Source of the DNA: Bacteroidota bacterium
GTDB taxonomy: Bacteria > Bacteroidota > Bacteroidia > Bacteroidales > NBLH01
NCBI GenBank assembly: GCA_025361565.1
Contig: JANYKN010000089.1
Location: 1 to 64,000 of the forward strand
Direction of reading: 5' to 3'
DNA: 64,000 nt
Part shown: positions 54,225 to 63,170 of the stretch, piece after piece
Layout: every line of letters starts with the position of its first letter
How positions within the stretch are numbered: position 1 is the stretch's first letter
Translations under genes and position numbers: made by a program
Notes under the pieces: model-generated
What the model saw: only the letters and a program-made list of their open reading frames with translations
Told to the model about the DNA's origin: nothing
Databases searched by the model: none

Positions 54225-54971
54225 ATGAAATTACTAGAAGGAAAAACCGCAATTATTACTGGGGCTGCTCGTGGAATTGGACGTGCAGTTGCTATAAATT
54301 TTGCCAAAAACGGCGCCAATGTTGCGTTTACAGATATGAGAGTTGATGATAATTTTGTATCCTTGGAAAAGGAATTGGCTGACTTAGGAGTTAAAGGTAA
54401 GGGATATACTTCGGATGCATCGAATTTTCAACAATCGCAAGAGCTTGTAGTAAAAATTGTTGAAGATTTTGGTAAAGTTGATATTCTGATAAATAATGCT
54501 GGTATTACACGCGATACATTATTGATGAAAATGACTGAGGAACAGTGGGATTTGGTACTTACTGTTAATCTTAAATCAGCATTTAACCTCACAAAGGCTG
54601 TAATTGGCCCAATGATGAAACAACGATTTGGTTCTATTGTTAACATGAGCTCAATTGTAGGTGTTGGTGGTAATGCGGCACAAGCTAATTACTCAGCATC
54701 AAAAGCTGGAATGATTGGTTTAACAAAGTCTACCGCTAAAGAATTGGGATCTCGTAATATCAGATGCAATGCAATTGCACCAGGCTTTATTATTACGGAT
54801 ATGACTGCTGCCCTTCCTGAGAAAGTAATTGAGGAGTGGACAAAAAGTATTCCAATGAAACGTGGCGGAACAGCAGATGAAGTTGCCAATACTGCTTTAT
54901 TTCTTGCGTCTGATTTATCTTCTTATGTAAGTGGGCAAGTTATACAGGTTACAGGCGCTATGTTGATATAA
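54225..54971 (+). CDS. 3-oxoacyl-ACP reductase FabG
   Basis: The 248-residue SDR has the TGAARGIG cofactor motif at residues 12-19, NNAGITRDTLLMKMTEEQWD (a FabG hallmark), Ser143, Tyr156 and Lys160 (NYSASKAG), and a PGFIITDMT segment. It reduces 3-ketoacyl-ACP with NADPH in fatty-acid elongation. The closely related acetoacetyl-CoA reductase (PhaB) cannot be excluded. It is the only fatty-acid gene here and is followed by an unrelated cell-wall hydrolase. Confidence 0.92.
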   Translation: MKLLEGKTAIITGAARGIGRAVAINFAKNGANVAFTDMRVDDNFVSLEKELADLGVKGKGYTSDASNFQQSQELVVKIVEDFGKVDILINNAGITRDTLLMKMTEEQWDLVLTVNLKSAFNLTKAVIGPMMKQRFGSIVNMSSIVGVGGNAAQANYSASKAGMIGLTKSTAKELGSRNIRCNAIAPGFIITDMTAALPEKVIEEWTKSIPMKRGGTADEVANTALFLASDLSSYVSGQVIQVTGAMLI

Positions 54972-55062
54972 TTGCCAATATAATTGAGAATCTGTTATTT
55001 GGAGGTTTAAAGATTTATTCATATATTACGGCTCATTAAAGCTTTAAACTAAAAAATTGAAT

Positions 55063-56235
55063 ATGGCTAAAATGCTTACAAAACCAGATCAAATAGGCGA
55101 ATCCACAAGGAAACCTTTTGAAGAAAAAGCTATAATTATGAAAGGAAAAGTAATTGCCAACGTATTAAATATCAGGGCTCAAGCCAGCAAAGATGGAGAC
55201 ATCGTAGGTAAACTAGGTAAAGACGATTTGGTCGATATTATTGCACTGAAAGATAGTTGGTACGAAATCAAATTCAAAGATTCAAGTGCTTTTGTATTTG
55301 GAGAATTTATTGAAGAGTTGGTTAAACAGGGAATAGTAAATGTAAATCTATTGAATATCAGGAATTTGCCTAATAAAGATGCTGATAAAATTGATCAGAT
55401 TACTATGAATGTTGAAGTTGTCATAGTTGATGAAATCGATGATTGGTATAAAATCAAGTATAAAGATGGCTTTGGTTACGTATTTGCAGATTTTATTACT
55501 ATTAAAGATTCAAAGGACGCTCGGAGATATCTTTTTCAAGATGTTGAATTATTAAGAACTACCCTTGAACCTTCAAAGAAAATTGATGAATCAGGGAATC
55601 GAATCCAATCAATCGTTAAATCGGCATATAATAAATATGGCAATTTACTGAGTGTTTTAAGCAGCAAGCTTGGAATTGATTTGGCTGCTTCTATTGCGGT
55701 TTTAAGTGTTGAAAGTGGCGGGGTTGGTATCGATAAAGGACGCGTATTAATTAGATTTGAAAACCATCTTTTTTACCGATATTGGGGTAAAAACAATGAA
55801 GAAGTTTACCAAAAACATTTTAAATTTGATACAGGTAAAAACTGGCTGGGTCATCAGTTTAGAAAAGATCCTGAAGGTGAATGGATTGATTTTCACGGTG
55901 ATCAGAATAAAGAATATGAAGCTTTGAATTTTGCCAGGAGTCTGGATAATGAAAAGGCTCTGCTCTCAATAAGTATGGGATTACCTCAAATTTTAGGAAG
56001 TAACTCTAAACTTGTTGGTTATAATTCTGCCCAGGAAATGTTTGACAATTTTACTAAAGACATTAGATATCATGTTTTTGCATTGTTCGATTTCTTCAGT
56101 CCTGAAATGATTCAATTTTTGAAAAACAAGCAATTTGTCAATTTTGCAGAACACTATAATGGACAGGGACAAGCACGAAATTATGGAAAGTTTATTCAGG
56201 ATTACTATGAAGCATTTCCTACTAATCTTTTATAG
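55063..56235 (+). CDS. N-acetylmuramidase with two bacterial SH3 domains
   Basis: I start it at ATG 55063 (MAKMLTKPDQ), giving 390 residues. Two SH3-like domains lie at ~25-85 (LNIRAQASKDGDIVGKL) and ~92-150 (LNIRNLPNKDADKIDQ). The catalytic domain, ~180-390, is the N-acetylmuramidase family (DUF3380), with the likely catalytic Glu217 in LSVESGG and GRVLIRFENHLFYRYW, and it ends with HYNGQGQARNYGKFI. It cuts the glycan backbone of peptidoglycan. There is no signal peptide, so it would need a holin, lysis or an unconventional exporter to reach its substrate. Confidence 0.88.
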   Translation: MAKMLTKPDQIGESTRKPFEEKAIIMKGKVIANVLNIRAQASKDGDIVGKLGKDDLVDIIALKDSWYEIKFKDSSAFVFGEFIEELVKQGIVNVNLLNIRNLPNKDADKIDQITMNVEVVIVDEIDDWYKIKYKDGFGYVFADFITIKDSKDARRYLFQDVELLRTTLEPSKKIDESGNRIQSIVKSAYNKYGNLLSVLSSKLGIDLAASIAVLSVESGGVGIDKGRVLIRFENHLFYRYWGKNNEEVYQKHFKFDTGKNWLGHQFRKDPEGEWIDFHGDQNKEYEALNFARSLDNEKALLSISMGLPQILGSNSKLVGYNSAQEMFDNFTKDIRYHVFALFDFFSPEMIQFLKNKQFVNFAEHYNGQGQARNYGKFIQDYYEAFPTNLL

Positions 56236-56295
56236 ATTTTGACTCATTGTATTTTTATAAATATATAAAGTATCGAAATTTTCACTAAATATTCT

Positions 56296-56320
56296 ATATG
56301 GCTGGTTTTACCAGCCATAT
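56296..56320. other. Perfect 10-bp hairpin over the N-terminal codons of the next gene
   Basis: ATATGGCTGG at 56296-56305 pairs exactly with CCAGCCATAT at 56311-56320, with loop TTTTA. It starts 60 bases after the muramidase stop, so it could end that transcript, but it also lies within the reading frame that continues into the VWA-like protein. Confidence 0.6.
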
Positions 56321-56388
56321 TTATTGCTGCCGCTCTATCTTTTTTCCTTTATTATAAAGATAAAAAACTTGGAGAACTCGGTAAAATA

Positions 56389-58368
56389 TTGAATTATAGC
56401 TTGTTGGCCATTCGGTTTATTGTACTTTTTTTAATTTCATTTTTATTATTATCTCCGGTAATCAAATATTTGCAGATTTATTTTGATGATCCCATTATTA
56501 TAATCGCACAGGATAAATCTGAATCCATTGGTTTAATAAAACCCTTGGGAACTAAATCCTCAGAAGAATATATCAATTTAATCAAGAATTTTGAAAAGAA
56601 TTTAAGTAAAGAATTTGAAGTCAAACCTTTTTCATTTGGAGAAAGTTTGATCGAAGGTCTGGATTTGAAATTTAATGACAAGGAAACTGATTTCACCCCT
56701 TTGTTTGAAGAAATAAATTCGCGGTTTATCAACTACAATGTTGGCGCACTAATTATTGCAACTGATGGAATTTACAATAAAGGACTCAATCCTGTTTATA
56801 GTTCAAAAGATATTCAATTTCCTGTTTATACAATTGCGTTGGGCGATACGGCACGAAAAAAGGATTTAATAGTTAAAAGTGTTTATGCAAATAAAATTGC
56901 CTTATTAGGTGATTATTTTCCAATAGAAGTTTCAATTGATTGTTATGGTTACCAAAATCAAGATATAAATTTAATTGTATATAATAAGGAAAAAGAAGTA
57001 AGTAAACAGGCCATTCGAATTGACAAGAATGATTTTTCGAAACAAATTAATTTTGACATACTAGCTGAAAGCAAGGGTATTTGTACTTATAGAGTGAAAA
57101 TTGAAAGCAAGAAAGATGAGTTTGACTTATTAAACAATAGCAAAGAGGTTATTATTGATGTTGTTGATGATAAAAAGAAAATCCTGATTTTGGCAAATTC
57201 GGTTCACCCGGATATTGGAACTATTCGTAAAGCACTGGAAACCAATAAAAACATATCGGTTGAATCTTATGTAGTTGACGACTTCAAAGGGAATTTGACT
57301 GACTACCAATTGGTAATTTTTCATCAACTTCCTTCGTTGCAATTCAATTTGCAAAAACAATTTAATCAGTTAAATCAGGGTTTTATTCCAGCCATATTTA
57401 TATTAGGAGCGCAAACTGATGTACAGACTTTTAATTTGCTTAAAACCGGAATTACAATTTCAGGAAACAACCGTTTGCTGGAGCAATCAATTCCCTTACT
57501 GAATTCTAATTTTAACCTCTTTGAAATTAATGAAAAGTTGACAGAACTTTTTAATGAATGTCCTCCATTGATCACTCCATTTGGAAATTTTGAGTCAGAA
57601 AATCAGTTGGATATATTGTTTTATCAGCAGATAAAAGGAGTTAAAACGCAAAAACCATTGCTTTGTTTTTCAACTGCAAAACCTGGGAAAAGTGGAAAGT
57701 TTGCCTTTATAATGGGAGATGGCATTTGGCACTGGCGTATTAAAGATTATCTGATAAATGAGAACCATCAACAATTTGATGCTCTAATTAATAAAATTGT
57801 CCATTTTTTGGCTCTTGACGTACAGAAAGACCGTTTTATGGTTTACCATGATAAAATATTTAATGAAAATGAAGATATAAATTTCAGGGCTGAATTTTAT
57901 AATCAAAGCTACGAATTGAATAATAGTTCTGATGTTTCATTATTAATTTATAATTCAGAAAAAAAGGAATTTAAATATCAATTTTCTAAAACTTCAAAAT
58001 CTTATTTATTAAACATTGGAAGGCTACCGGTTGGTAATTATACTTATCAGGCTAAAACAGAATTTGAAGGAAAAGAATATCAAAAGAAGGGTGAATTCAA
58101 AGTTGCAGAAATTAATGTTGAACACCAGGATTTGACTGCTAATCATGCTATGCTTTATCAATTATCGGCTCAGACTAATGGCAAAATGGTATATGCCAAC
58201 CAGTTGGACGATTTGCTAAGCGAACTTAAAAATAAAGATACAATAAGGCCAGTGTCTCATACTATAGTTGATTTGGTTGATCTTATTGAACTCGAATGGA
58301 TTTTTTTCCTTATCATGTTTTTACTTTCCTTCGAATGGTTTCTGCGTAAGTTTTTCGGTAGCTACTAG
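56389..58368 (+). CDS. VWA-like membrane protein; true start probably upstream
   Basis: From the TTG at 56389 the protein has 659 residues: a membrane helix (~5-22), a von Willebrand-A-like domain (IIAQDKSESIGL; ALIIATDGIYNKGLNP), Ig-like repeats (~170-255, ~475-560) and a C-terminal helix (~635-652). Its reading frame continues upstream without a stop to 56269. That part encodes a clear extra membrane helix (IWLVLPAIFIAAALSFF) and a YYKDKKL loop, both typical of this family, but has no ATG, GTG or TTG. Possible starts are ATT 56278 or ATC 56272. The domain plan resembles envelope proteins of the BatA/BatB style; function is unknown. Confidence 0.85.
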   Translation: MNYSLLAIRFIVLFLISFLLLSPVIKYLQIYFDDPIIIIAQDKSESIGLIKPLGTKSSEEYINLIKNFEKNLSKEFEVKPFSFGESLIEGLDLKFNDKETDFTPLFEEINSRFINYNVGALIIATDGIYNKGLNPVYSSKDIQFPVYTIALGDTARKKDLIVKSVYANKIALLGDYFPIEVSIDCYGYQNQDINLIVYNKEKEVSKQAIRIDKNDFSKQINFDILAESKGICTYRVKIESKKDEFDLLNNSKEVIIDVVDDKKKILILANSVHPDIGTIRKALETNKNISVESYVVDDFKGNLTDYQLVIFHQLPSLQFNLQKQFNQLNQGFIPAIFILGAQTDVQTFNLLKTGITISGNNRLLEQSIPLLNSNFNLFEINEKLTELFNECPPLITPFGNFESENQLDILFYQQIKGVKTQKPLLCFSTAKPGKSGKFAFIMGDGIWHWRIKDYLINENHQQFDALINKIVHFLALDVQKDRFMVYHDKIFNENEDINFRAEFYNQSYELNNSSDVSLLIYNSEKKEFKYQFSKTSKSYLLNIGRLPVGNYTYQAKTEFEGKEYQKKGEFKVAEINVEHQDLTANHAMLYQLSAQTNGKMVYANQLDDLLSELKNKDTIRPVSHTIVDLVDLIELEWIFFLIMFLLSFEWFLRKFFGSY

Positions 58369-58616
58369 TTTTAAATCTAAGCGATTATTTATAAAACTTG
58401 AATATTTGGAACCTATTTTTCACTACCAATTCAGTAATTAAAAATTTTTCATTAACCTTATCTTGTGGATTGCAAGAAAATTTGTGCCTTGTTAATCATT
58501 TTGATAAGAATGTGTATTAATGCAGCTTTCTAATCTATATTCAAAGTAATTCTGTAAAATATTTTTTGGTTTTTGAAAATTCTTTAGTAATTTTCCTTAA
58601 ACGAAAACCTAAAAAA

Positions 58617-59123
58617 ATGACAAAAATTATGAATAGAAGTTTTATTTCCCTTGTGCTACTTTTGTGCACTTTTGCGTCTCTAGCCCAATCAAAGTACTCC
58701 GATTATGCCGGTAAATTTAAGATTCAATTCCCTGGTCAACCAACTACAAGCTCTCAAGATCAGAAAACTGATATTGGCAATGTTACACTGTATCAGTTTA
58801 TGTATGAAACGGAATCTTCGGTTTACATGGTAAGTTATGTTGATTATCCTGCCGATAAATTGAATCCTAACAAAAAAGAATTGCTTACAAATGCAAAAAA
58901 TGGTTTTGTAAATGCACTAAATCTAACTGTTTCTGATGAAGGATTTATAACTTATGGACAACATCAGGGAATAAGATTTGTTGCGAGCGATAGCGAAAAA
59001 AGCTGCGTTATGAGAGACTATTTGGTTGATAACAGGCTTTATCAGTTAGGTATATTACAATTTGGGAAAATTAGTGAACAAGCCGAAAACGATTTTTTTG
59101 ATTCTTTTGAGCTGGTGAAATAA
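58617..59123 (+). CDS. Secreted protein of unknown function
   Basis: The start is ATG 58617 (MTKIMNRSFISLVLLLC), giving 168 residues; upstream codons are not conserved in character. The signal peptide ends ASLAQ near residue 24. The mature part (~144 residues) opens with YSDYAGKFKIQFPGQPTTSSQ, a pattern seen in small exported proteins and resembling the PsbP/TssF-like KFKISFPGKP start. It then alternates strands and helices (YMVSYVDYPADKL, SFELVK end). No catalytic motif is visible. Confidence 0.75.
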   Translation: MTKIMNRSFISLVLLLCTFASLAQSKYSDYAGKFKIQFPGQPTTSSQDQKTDIGNVTLYQFMYETESSVYMVSYVDYPADKLNPNKKELLTNAKNGFVNALNLTVSDEGFITYGQHQGIRFVASDSEKSCVMRDYLVDNRLYQLGILQFGKISEQAENDFFDSFELVK

Positions 59124-59154
59124 TGAACAATGGCGAAAATTTGTGAATATTCAC

Positions 59155-60483
59155 TCATTTGAGTAATTGTAAAACAGCGTTTTCTATTTCGACTTCGCCA
59201 TTATTTACAGCTATTATTTTTTTATCCGAATCAATTACATAAAGAAGTGGGCTTCCGTAGACATAATATTTATCGCGATAGTTTGAAATTTCATCCTGAT
59301 CAATACAATTTATCCATGAAAGCTCATTTTCTTCTATTTTTTTATGCCATTCTTCTTCATTTTTATCAATGTTAACAGCATATATTTCAATTCCTTTCGA
59401 AACCAGCGATTGATAGTTCTCTTTCAATATTTTTGTAGCCGTTGTGCAATGCCCACATCCTGTTGCCCAAAAGAAAAGCAAAGTATATTTAGACTTAACC
59501 TGCAAAAGTGAAATATATTCACCAGAGCTACTTTTTAATGTTAAATCCTGAGCTGGTTTTCCGGGCATGCTTTGTGCAAGAAAATCGCGTCGTACTTTTA
59601 TCTGTTCTAAATCTTTGCCGGTAAACCAATTGGCTTTATCGGGAAGAAAATAATTGTCGGCAATATATACAAATACTTCATTCATCCCTACTTTATAGAA
59701 TGTATTGTAGAAATTCAGCAAATAGTTTGCAATGTATTGGTAATTTGCCTGGCTTGATTTAGCAGCACTAAGAAATTTTGCAGTTTCCTGAATAATGAAT
59801 GCAGGGCCTTTTTCAATATTCTTTTTAATGAATAACCTGATAAAATTGTGAAAAAATGGGGTAAGTAGAAGTTCTTCATCCGCAAAATTGAATTTGTCAA
59901 CATCCTGAACATCCATTGCAGATAAAATTTTAGTTAGATAACTATCTGGATTTTCTATTTTAGTTTTATCTACAAACTGATTCAATTCTTCATTAAGTTT
60001 ATTTTTTTTCTGTTCAAGTAATTTAACAGAATCTGACTCTGTTCCCAGTCTTTTTATCGCAGATTCATATTCAGCTAATTTTGTTTTAAACGCAAGCACT
60101 TTAGACTGATAAGCAAAAAACAACGAGTTTTCTTTTGAGTCTTTGATTTTTATGCTTTTTATAAAATCGATTGTATCTGTTGAAATTGAAAAGTTCTGTT
60201 CACTACGTATTAATAAATCAAAATAACCAATATTACCAACTGTTATAAAGTAAATCCCGGTTGGAAGCTTTTCAGTACCTTCAAAAATAGCAATATTATT
60301 TTTAGCAAATTTAGCACTCTGCTTCACATATTTGCTATCTCCTTGATAATATGCCAATTGAGCATTTAGTCCAGCTGCTTCTTTTATTTCTATTTTTATT
60401 TTATAGGCCTGTCCAAAAATAGGAAATGCCCAAAACAGACTTATTAAAATAGTGAAAACTTGTTTTATTGCGCTCAGTTTCAT
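59155..60483 (-). CDS. TlpA-like thioredoxin with DUF4369/DUF5106-type N-terminus (CGHC)
   Basis: The 442-residue protein has a signal peptide (~1-24, ending IFGQ), a DUF4369-like beta domain to ~100, a helical DUF5106-like part (~120-290) and a thioredoxin domain whose active site is Cys343-Gly-His-Cys346 (WATGCGHCTTA), with the cis-Pro in YGSPLLYVID. It acts in the periplasm, probably as a thiol-disulfide oxidoreductase or in cytochrome maturation. A close paralog with a different active site lies 141 bases upstream. Confidence 0.88.
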   Translation of the reverse strand: MKLSAIKQVFTILISLFWAFPIFGQAYKIKIEIKEAAGLNAQLAYYQGDSKYVKQSAKFAKNNIAIFEGTEKLPTGIYFITVGNIGYFDLLIRSEQNFSISTDTIDFIKSIKIKDSKENSLFFAYQSKVLAFKTKLAEYESAIKRLGTESDSVKLLEQKKNKLNEELNQFVDKTKIENPDSYLTKILSAMDVQDVDKFNFADEELLLTPFFHNFIRLFIKKNIEKGPAFIIQETAKFLSAAKSSQANYQYIANYLLNFYNTFYKVGMNEVFVYIADNYFLPDKANWFTGKDLEQIKVRRDFLAQSMPGKPAQDLTLKSSSGEYISLLQVKSKYTLLFFWATGCGHCTTATKILKENYQSLVSKGIEIYAVNIDKNEEEWHKKIEENELSWINCIDQDEISNYRDKYYVYGSPLLYVIDSDKKIIAVNNGEVEIENAVLQLLK

Positions 60484-60533
60484 ATTTAGTCAATCTTTTA
60501 TAGATTAGTTCAGCAAATTATTATCATTTTCAT

Positions 60534-60614
60534 TTTAACTTTGCCGAAGTTTATCGCGTTGTCTAAATAATTAATCTACTGATCTTAACAAAGACCAACA
60601 TTGGCAAAGTTAAA
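60534..60614. repeat. 12-bp inverted repeat between the two TlpA-like genes
   Basis: TTTAACTTTGCC at 60534-60545 is the exact reverse complement of 60603-60614; a G-U pair and an A-T pair extend it. The 53-base loop holds a further partial pairing (GTTGTC with GACCAAC). It fills most of the 141-base gap. No T run follows on the minus strand. Confidence 0.5.
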
Positions 60615-60624
60615 TAAGGGATTA

Positions 60625-62022
60625 TTATTGAATTGAATTAAAATATCCCATTAATTGGTCAACAGTTATCCGCTTTGCTACTATTCTTTGATCTTCATCA
60701 AGCAAGTAAATCATAGGAGTACCTGCAATATTATATTTTTCCCTAAAACCTGATTTATTTTCTGCATCCCACACATTTTTCCAAGTCAGGTGTTTTTCAT
60801 CAATGTATTTTGACCATTTTTCTTTGTCTTTTCCCACATAAATTCCTATAATATCAACACCACGGTCTTTAATTATCCGATAAAAATTCATCATTTCAGG
60901 CGTTACTTCCTTACAAATTTCACAATCGACATCGTAAAAATAAAGGATAACAAATTTATTCTGAATGCTCCTCAAATTGACTACTTTATCTTTGTTGTCC
61001 TTCATTTGAAAATCCGGAGCCAACTGACCAATCAAATTAGCTTTTCTAGATGCAATATCTGCTTTTAATTTTTCTGTAAAATCTGGGGTTGCCCAAGGTG
61101 TTTTTCCATTCAAAAAGTACTTTTCAGCAATATGCACAAAAACATTTTCATCAGTAATTATATTGCTCTTATTGTAATATTGAAATAACGAATTCAAAAT
61201 AAATTTATAGGTTTCTGCATTTGCTGCCGATTTCGACACAATATAATCCACATCCACAATAATTGAATCATAATGAGGAACGCACATTTGTGTAAGATAA
61301 TCAATAACTTTGTTTTGAAGAATTGCTGTTTGAAGTAAACGCTCATCTGCAAAATTAACATTATCAAAATAATGCTGTTTTGAATACCGATATTCATATA
61401 AAGAATCTATCATAGTACCTGTACTATCCCGTGGGGCAGGAGGAGGAACGATAGGCAAACTTGCTTTAATTAATACAGAAATCAATGAATCAGGATGTTC
61501 AGATATAATCTCCTCTTTTTGTAAATATATCTTATTGTATATCAAATCAATTTCGTCTTGAAGAAGCATCAATGTATCTAGTTTGGTGATATACCTCTTT
61601 TGAATTTCCTTTTTTGTATTGATTTCATTGTATTTTTCATTTAGATATTTCTGGTAGGCATAGAATTTTTCATTTTGATATGAGTTTTTAAATTTCACAG
61701 AGTTTAAAAAATCTGAAGTATCGCAATTGATGCTAAAATGTTGATTATTATCAATCAGAAAATCGAAATATCTGTTTTTTGGTAATAATATAAAGTAAAT
61801 TCCACCTTTTAATTTAGTATTTCCTTTAAAAACTGCCAGGCCATTTTTATCCAACTTTAGACTATCATTTACAAAAAATCCATTTCCAAAATGATGGCCA
61901 AGATATATCATTGAGTCCTTTAAGTTCTTAACTTTTAATGGTATTTCATATCCCTGAGCAGTAATAACTAGAGAGAATAAAAGACATAGAAAAGTAATCT
62001 GGTATTTTTTTATAGTAGACAT
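60625..62022 (-). CDS. TlpA-like thioredoxin paralog with a CEIC active site
   Basis: The 465-residue protein has the same plan as its neighbour: a signal peptide ending VITAQ (~22), a DUF4369-like domain (~25-105), a helical DUF5106-like part and a thioredoxin fold. The active site is Cys367-Glu-Ile-Cys370 (YDVDCEIC), not CGHC, and the cis-Pro is in IAGTPMIYLLD. An acidic residue beside the first Cys should alter redox potential, so it may have another partner or direction of electron flow. The pair arose by tandem duplication. Confidence 0.88.
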   Translation of the reverse strand: MSTIKKYQITFLCLLFSLVITAQGYEIPLKVKNLKDSMIYLGHHFGNGFFVNDSLKLDKNGLAVFKGNTKLKGGIYFILLPKNRYFDFLIDNNQHFSINCDTSDFLNSVKFKNSYQNEKFYAYQKYLNEKYNEINTKKEIQKRYITKLDTLMLLQDEIDLIYNKIYLQKEEIISEHPDSLISVLIKASLPIVPPPAPRDSTGTMIDSLYEYRYSKQHYFDNVNFADERLLQTAILQNKVIDYLTQMCVPHYDSIIVDVDYIVSKSAANAETYKFILNSLFQYYNKSNIITDENVFVHIAEKYFLNGKTPWATPDFTEKLKADIASRKANLIGQLAPDFQMKDNKDKVVNLRSIQNKFVILYFYDVDCEICKEVTPEMMNFYRIIKDRGVDIIGIYVGKDKEKWSKYIDEKHLTWKNVWDAENKSGFREKYNIAGTPMIYLLDEDQRIVAKRITVDQLMGYFNSIQ

Positions 62023-62399
62023 AAGTTCGATTTTAAGGTTAAAGGTGTTTCATACACCTGGTTTATATCTTATTATTTGTATTTTAACAAGCTCTAAAAT
62101 TATGAAATTACTCAAATAACTATGCAGGGAACTTGAACTTTTTATGTTTTATTAACGATTTAATTGGCCAGGTTGGATATTTAGGTACTATCAGATGATA
62201 ATTTGAAGAAGTATTTTTTATTATTTGGTGATAAATGTCGATAAGTGCTCACAAATAGCATTTATCAAGTGGTTGCTATGCAGGATTGAAGGAAAGGAAC
62301 TATCCATTGTTTATAATGTTGCCAGTTTTGCAAAACACAATTACTGACGAAATGCAATGGATAGTAACTCCAAATTCAACTTATTTTGCTTAATAAAGT
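62023..62399. other. Intergenic region with two hairpins downstream of ppa
   Basis: The 377-bp stretch has TGATAAATG at 62229-62237 pairing with 62259-62267 (9 bp, 21-base loop) and the 11-bp inverted repeat at 62299-62365. No gene is seen. Confidence 0.55.
62299..62365. repeat. Nested inverted repeat downstream of ppa
   Basis: ACTATCCATTG at 62299-62309 is the exact reverse complement of 62355-62365. Inside the 45-base loop lies a perfect 12-base palindrome GTTTTGCAAAAC at 62325-62336. No T run follows on either strand. Confidence 0.5.
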
Positions 62400-63059
62400 T
62401 TATGAGAAAAGTAAATTTTCAACGTATTTTCTGTAATCCTTTGTTGCCCTTAAAATAACATCGTGTGCTTCTTTGGCACTGTAAATATGGGTAATTTCAC
62501 AATCTCTTTTTTCACCGGGCATATCTTTATAGGTCAGAAAATAATGGCGTAATCTATCAATTACCGGTGCTGGAATATCATTTATGTCCTTATATCCGCT
62601 ATATACTGCATCGTTTTTTAATACTGCTATAATCTTGTCATCTGCTTCGGTGCCGTCAATCATTCTAAAACCTCCAATTGGCACTGCTTGTACTAAAATA
62701 TCTCCATGCGTAATTTCTTTTTCGGTTAGTACGCAAATATCAAGTGGGTCGCCATCTCCAACAATTTCGGGGCGTTTTAAAATATCTCCAGCCAATTTTG
62801 CTACTTGGGCGCCACAATATGTTTGTGGAATAAAACCATAAAGTGCGGGTAAAATGCTTGAATATTTTTGTGGCCTGTCAATGGTAAGATAACCGCTTGC
62901 TTTATCAGCCTCATATTTTACAGTATCTGTTGGTACCATTTCGATATAGCTAGTGACTGTATGTGGACATTCTTCACCAATTTCAATTCCATGCCAGGGA
63001 TGTGAACGAAAACGTAAATCCATTAGTTTTCCAATTGGATCAATTGTTTTTTTACTCAT
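62400..63059 (-). CDS. Inorganic pyrophosphatase, family I
   Basis: The 219-residue enzyme hydrolyses pyrophosphate to phosphate in the cytoplasm. The family I active-site signature is GDGDPLDICVL near residue 99, with YEADKASGYLTIDRP as the substrate-binding Lys region, and VPIGGFRMIDGTEADDKIIAV downstream. The form with this N-terminus (GIEIGEECPHTVTSYIEMV) is common in Bacteroidota. A consensus promoter lies directly upstream (63086-63116). Confidence 0.95.
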   Translation of the reverse strand: MSKKTIDPIGKLMDLRFRSHPWHGIEIGEECPHTVTSYIEMVPTDTVKYEADKASGYLTIDRPQKYSSILPALYGFIPQTYCGAQVAKLAGDILKRPEIVGDGDPLDICVLTEKEITHGDILVQAVPIGGFRMIDGTEADDKIIAVLKNDAVYSGYKDINDIPAPVIDRLRHYFLTYKDMPGEKRDCEITHIYSAKEAHDVILRATKDYRKYVENLLFS

Positions 63060-63085
63060 TTTGATTGATTATATATATTAGGATG

Positions 63086-63116
63086 CAAAAGTAGTTAAAT
63101 AAGATGAGCTGTCAAA
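63086..63116 (-). promoter_or_regulatory. Consensus promoter of ppa
   Basis: On the minus strand TTTG (plus 63113-63116), a 19-base spacer and TACTTTTG (plus 63086-63093) match the Bacteroidota consensus exactly. The leader would be about 20 bases. Confidence 0.65.
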
Positions 63117-63170
63117 GATTCATCGATGTAAACCAAATTGGGTTAATGAACTATAAAGTTTGCCAGGATG

